Part shown: positions 6,619 through 8,347 of the stretch, one piece after another | Position numbering within the stretch: position 1 is the first letter of the stretch | How the letters are laid out: each line of letters opens with the position of its first letter | Assembly: GCA_964574605.1 (NCBI GenBank) | Contig: CAZNOK010000225.1 | Location: 1 to 8,347, forward strand | Source of the DNA: CAIKAP01 sp964574605 | GTDB taxonomy: Bacteria > Verrucomicrobiota > Verrucomicrobiia > Palsa-1439 | DNA length: 8,347 nucleotides | Direction: 5' to 3' | Made by a program: the position numbers and the translations under genes | The notes under the pieces: model-generated | The model's input: only the letters and a program-made list of their open reading frames with translations | Told to the model about the DNA's origin: nothing | Database searches by the model: none

Positions 6619-6675
6619 GGTGACAGAGAATAGCCACAGTCACCCCGAGAAGGCAACCGGAACAAAATTGGAGCA
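6619..6675 (-). other. Short intergenic leader between reductase and first sulfatase, with a small inverted repeat
   Basis: This 57-bp gap is the largest non-coding stretch in the window. It contains no Shine-Dalgarno sequence and no terminator. GGTGAC at 6619-6624 pairs with GTCACC at 6639-6644 (6-bp stem, 14-nt loop), immediately before the sulfatase ATG at 6618. A stem of this size can occur by chance. If real, it would fold the leader right next to the start codon. Confidence 0.3.
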
Positions 6676-7674
6676 TTATTCCACTTTCATCTTCTTGAAC
6701 GCATCGCTTTCGCGGAGCTTGGCGGAGAAATTCGCGAGCAGGGCGCGGTCTTCCGGCGTGCAGGTGGCGTTGCCAGTGACGGTCTTGATGTTGGCATCAA
6801 TTTCCTTCCTCAAGCGCATGCCGATGGCCAGCATGTGAACCCGTTTGTCCTGCAACACGTGACGAATCGCTGCGCCGGGCAGTTGATTGAGGCGTTGCTT
6901 GTCGAATTCGGGAACAACGTATCCTGACCAAGCGCCGAGCCAACCGGCACTGATGACTTTCATCGCGACAATCCCCATGCCGAGTTCGTTGGCCTTCGCC
7001 AGACAGTCGTCGCGCAGGTTGGTCATTCGCGGTGTCCACACCTGATTGTAGCCGCGGGGGACGTAGCCGTAGGACAACATGCACAGATCGAATCCGCCAG
7101 AGTTGATCAGGGCCAGCGCCTTGTCGAAGTAGCCGTGCGCGGAGAACCCGATGAACCGCGTGATCTTCTCGCCGCGCAGCTTCAGCAACTCGGCGTGAAT
7201 CTTCATCGCCTGCTCGACGCTCATTTGCTGAAGTCCCGGCGTGCCGTGAATCAGAAGCACGTCCAGATAATCGGTCTGCAGTTCCTTGAGGGATTTCTCC
7301 ACCGCCTTCCGCACTTCTTCCGTCTTGGTGGTCTCGACTTTTGTCACGAGGCAGACCTGACGGCGCCGGTCTTTGAGCGCTTCGCTGAGGATTGCTTGGC
7401 TCTCAAGGTAATTGCCAGCAGTGTCGAAGTAACGCACACCGCGGTCGTAGGCGTACCGGACCAGCGCCACGCGATCTTCGTACGACAGCGGATTGCGCCA
7501 CGCCTTGGGCAAGCCAGCACCGCCGTAGCCGAGCATCGGAAGTTTCAGGCCGGTCTTGCCGAGCGTGCGGATTGGGATTGTGCCGGGAGATTGCGCCGGC
7601 GCGATGCTCTCGCAAACGGCCAACGCGACCAGTGCCTGCGACGCCTTCTTCAGGAACTCGCGACGCTTCAACAC
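6676..7674 (-). CDS. Tat-signal aldo/keto reductase
   Basis: The 332-residue product is an NAD(P)H-dependent aldo/keto reductase with a (beta/alpha)8 barrel. The barrel begins at IPIRTLGKTGLKLPMLGYGG. The catalytic tetrad is visible as D84 and Y89 (YFDTAGNY), K112 (VTKVE) and H143 (LLIHGTPG). The N-terminus KRREFLKKASQALVALAV is a twin-arginine signal, implying export of the folded, cofactor-loaded enzyme. The C-terminus has only one Cys (near residue 307), so the 4Fe-4S cluster of some related reductases (COG1453 type) is absent. The GTG at 7674 overlaps the upstream gene by 7 bp and has GGAG 10 nt upstream. A TTG at 7671 would give the classic MKRREFLKK start and is nearly as likely. A role in oxidising or reducing a sugar released by the sulfatases is inferred from position only. 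Substrate unknown. Confidence 0.92.
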   Translation of the reverse strand: MLKRREFLKKASQALVALAVCESIAPAQSPGTIPIRTLGKTGLKLPMLGYGGAGLPKAWRNPLSYEDRVALVRYAYDRGVRYFDTAGNYLESQAILSEALKDRRRQVCLVTKVETTKTEEVRKAVEKSLKELQTDYLDVLLIHGTPGLQQMSVEQAMKIHAELLKLRGEKITRFIGFSAHGYFDKALALINSGGFDLCMLSYGYVPRGYNQVWTPRMTNLRDDCLAKANELGMGIVAMKVISAGWLGAWSGYVVPEFDKQRLNQLPGAAIRHVLQDKRVHMLAIGMRLRKEIDANIKTVTGNATCTPEDRALLANFSAKLRESDAFKKMKVE

Positions 7675-8347
7675 GGGGCGGCTTCTCCGTGCGGATACCG
7701 GTAGTCGGCTTTCGGGTTGGTGGAGACGCGCTTGATCGAGCCGTCGTCCAATCGGTACACGTACAGTTGGCCCTTCCCTGTTTCAGTGGAGTGATAGACC
7801 ACCGCCGACTCGCCATCAATCCAACGCGCATACGCAAACCAGATCGGCTTGCCTTCCTCGTTGGCAAACGGCTTAAGGTTCGTGATAGCGCGCTCGCGCA
7901 CGTCGAAGTCCGCAACGTAAAGCGTGTGGCCGGGTTCTCCGGTTTTGAATTTCTTCTGTCGTTCGAAGGTGATGTATTCGAAGCAGATCTTCTTCTCGCT
8001 GGGAGAAACGCTCATGCGGTGAAAGATTCCCTTTCCCGTCAGTTCGCACTGGACGCGTTCGTAAACGGGTTTTGGCCCTTCTCGGCGCGTCAGCAAGTAG
8101 ATTCCCGCGCCCTGCTTCGGCGGATTCGCGGTTACGACAATCCGGCCATCCATGAGGCACGAATGCGCCCAATTAGGAAAACCCGTCTCGGTGATCGCAA
8201 CTTCTTCGCCGGGTTTGCCGCCGATTTTGCTCTGCATCACAATGAAACCACGACCCTTCTCGTTCTTCCGGTTCCAGATGGGCGTGTTCTTGCCGTCGCG
8301 CGTCCACGTCGGATTGAAATCCGTGTGCGTGCCGTCGCTGAGGAAGT
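7668..8347 (-). CDS. PD40/TolB-like beta-propeller protein, C-terminal part (5' end beyond the window)
   Basis: The frame is open from the right window edge to TGA at 7668 (225 codons visible). An internal GTG/ATG near 8240-8237 is not the real start, because blade-like sequence continues upstream of it. Repeated beta-propeller strands are visible: FNPTWTRDGKNTPIWNR, FPNWAHSCLMDGRIVVTA, HRMSVSPSEKKICFEYI, and FAYARWIDGESAVVYHS followed by GQLYVYRLDDGSIKRVST. The pattern of S/D-G-K/x followed by a hydrophobic strand is that of PD40/WD40-like blades as in TolB. Such propellers serve as binding scaffolds, and some oligogalacturonate lyases use the same fold, so a lyase cannot be excluded. The N-terminus and any signal peptide are outside the window. 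The stop overlaps the reductase start by 7 bp, so both are likely co-translated. Confidence 0.75.
   Translation of the reverse strand, partial: FLSDGTHTDFNPTWTRDGKNTPIWNRKNEKGRGFIVMQSKIGGKPGEEVAITETGFPNWAHSCLMDGRIVVTANPPKQGAGIYLLTRREGPKPVYERVQCELTGKGIFHRMSVSPSEKKICFEYITFERQKKFKTGEPGHTLYVADFDVRERAITNLKPFANEEGKPIWFAYARWIDGESAVVYHSTETGKGQLYVYRLDDGSIKRVSTNPKADYRYPHGEAAPC
7685..7688 (-). promoter_or_regulatory. Weak Shine-Dalgarno site GGAG for the aldo/keto reductase
   Basis: GGAG on the minus strand ends 10 nt before GTG 7674 (13 nt before TTG 7671) and lies inside the last codons of the upstream beta-propeller gene. The spacing favours the GTG start. The overlap of stop and start suggests coupled translation. 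Confidence 0.35.

Noticed and set aside
1..8347. CRISPR array, tRNA or rRNA genes
   Set aside because: No regularly spaced short repeats, cloverleaf-like sequence or rRNA-like stretches were seen; nearly every base is inside one of the six genes.

Overview
The window is a single block of six genes, all on the minus strand, so transcription runs from high to low coordinates. Sequence is GC-rich. The sulfatase family dominates: four type I (S1, Cys-type) sulfatases with signal peptides, one of them fused to an FAD oxidoreductase. Next to them are a Tat-signal aldo/keto reductase and a PD40/TolB-like beta-propeller protein. Many sulfatase paralogs per genome, SD-poor starts, Lys-rich sulfatase tails and GC-rich nested palindromes are typical of the PVC group. 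My best guess is Verrucomicrobiota (Limisphaerales/Pedosphaeraceae-like), with Planctomycetota the main alternative. This is an inference from style, not a taxonomic result.

Layout in transcription order: (i) 8347-7668, C-terminal part of a beta-propeller protein, open at the right edge; (ii) 7674-6676, Tat-signal aldo/keto reductase overlapping it by 7 bp; (iii) 6618-5158 and (iv) 5153-3681, two closely related full-length sulfatases in tandem, 4 bp apart, both ending in a poly-lysine tail; (v) 3676-689, a 995-residue fusion of a sulfamidase-like sulfatase with an FAD oxidoreductase; (vi) 680-1, the N-terminal part of a fourth sulfatase. The last gene loses family similarity at about base 52, where the sequence resembles the tip of an insertion sequence. 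Gaps are 4 to 57 bp or overlaps, so an operon is likely. No promoter or terminator is visible; the promoter probably lies beyond base 8347.

The most unusual structure is in the fusion gene. It carries two perfect inverted repeats (3576-3641, 25-bp arms; 2143-2202, 22-bp arms). Both have a 16-nt spacer, both have arms that are themselves hairpins, and both have a length divisible by three (66 and 60 bp). They look like two different REP/BIME-type elements. Both are read through in frame, one in the signal-peptide n-region and the other exactly in the linker between the two enzyme domains. Removing either on paper leaves the reading frame intact.

Functionally the cluster looks like an exported desulfation and redox module acting on a sulfated glycan. 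The substrate cannot be read from the sequence, and no glycoside hydrolase, SusC/D pair, formylglycine-generating enzyme or regulator is in the window.
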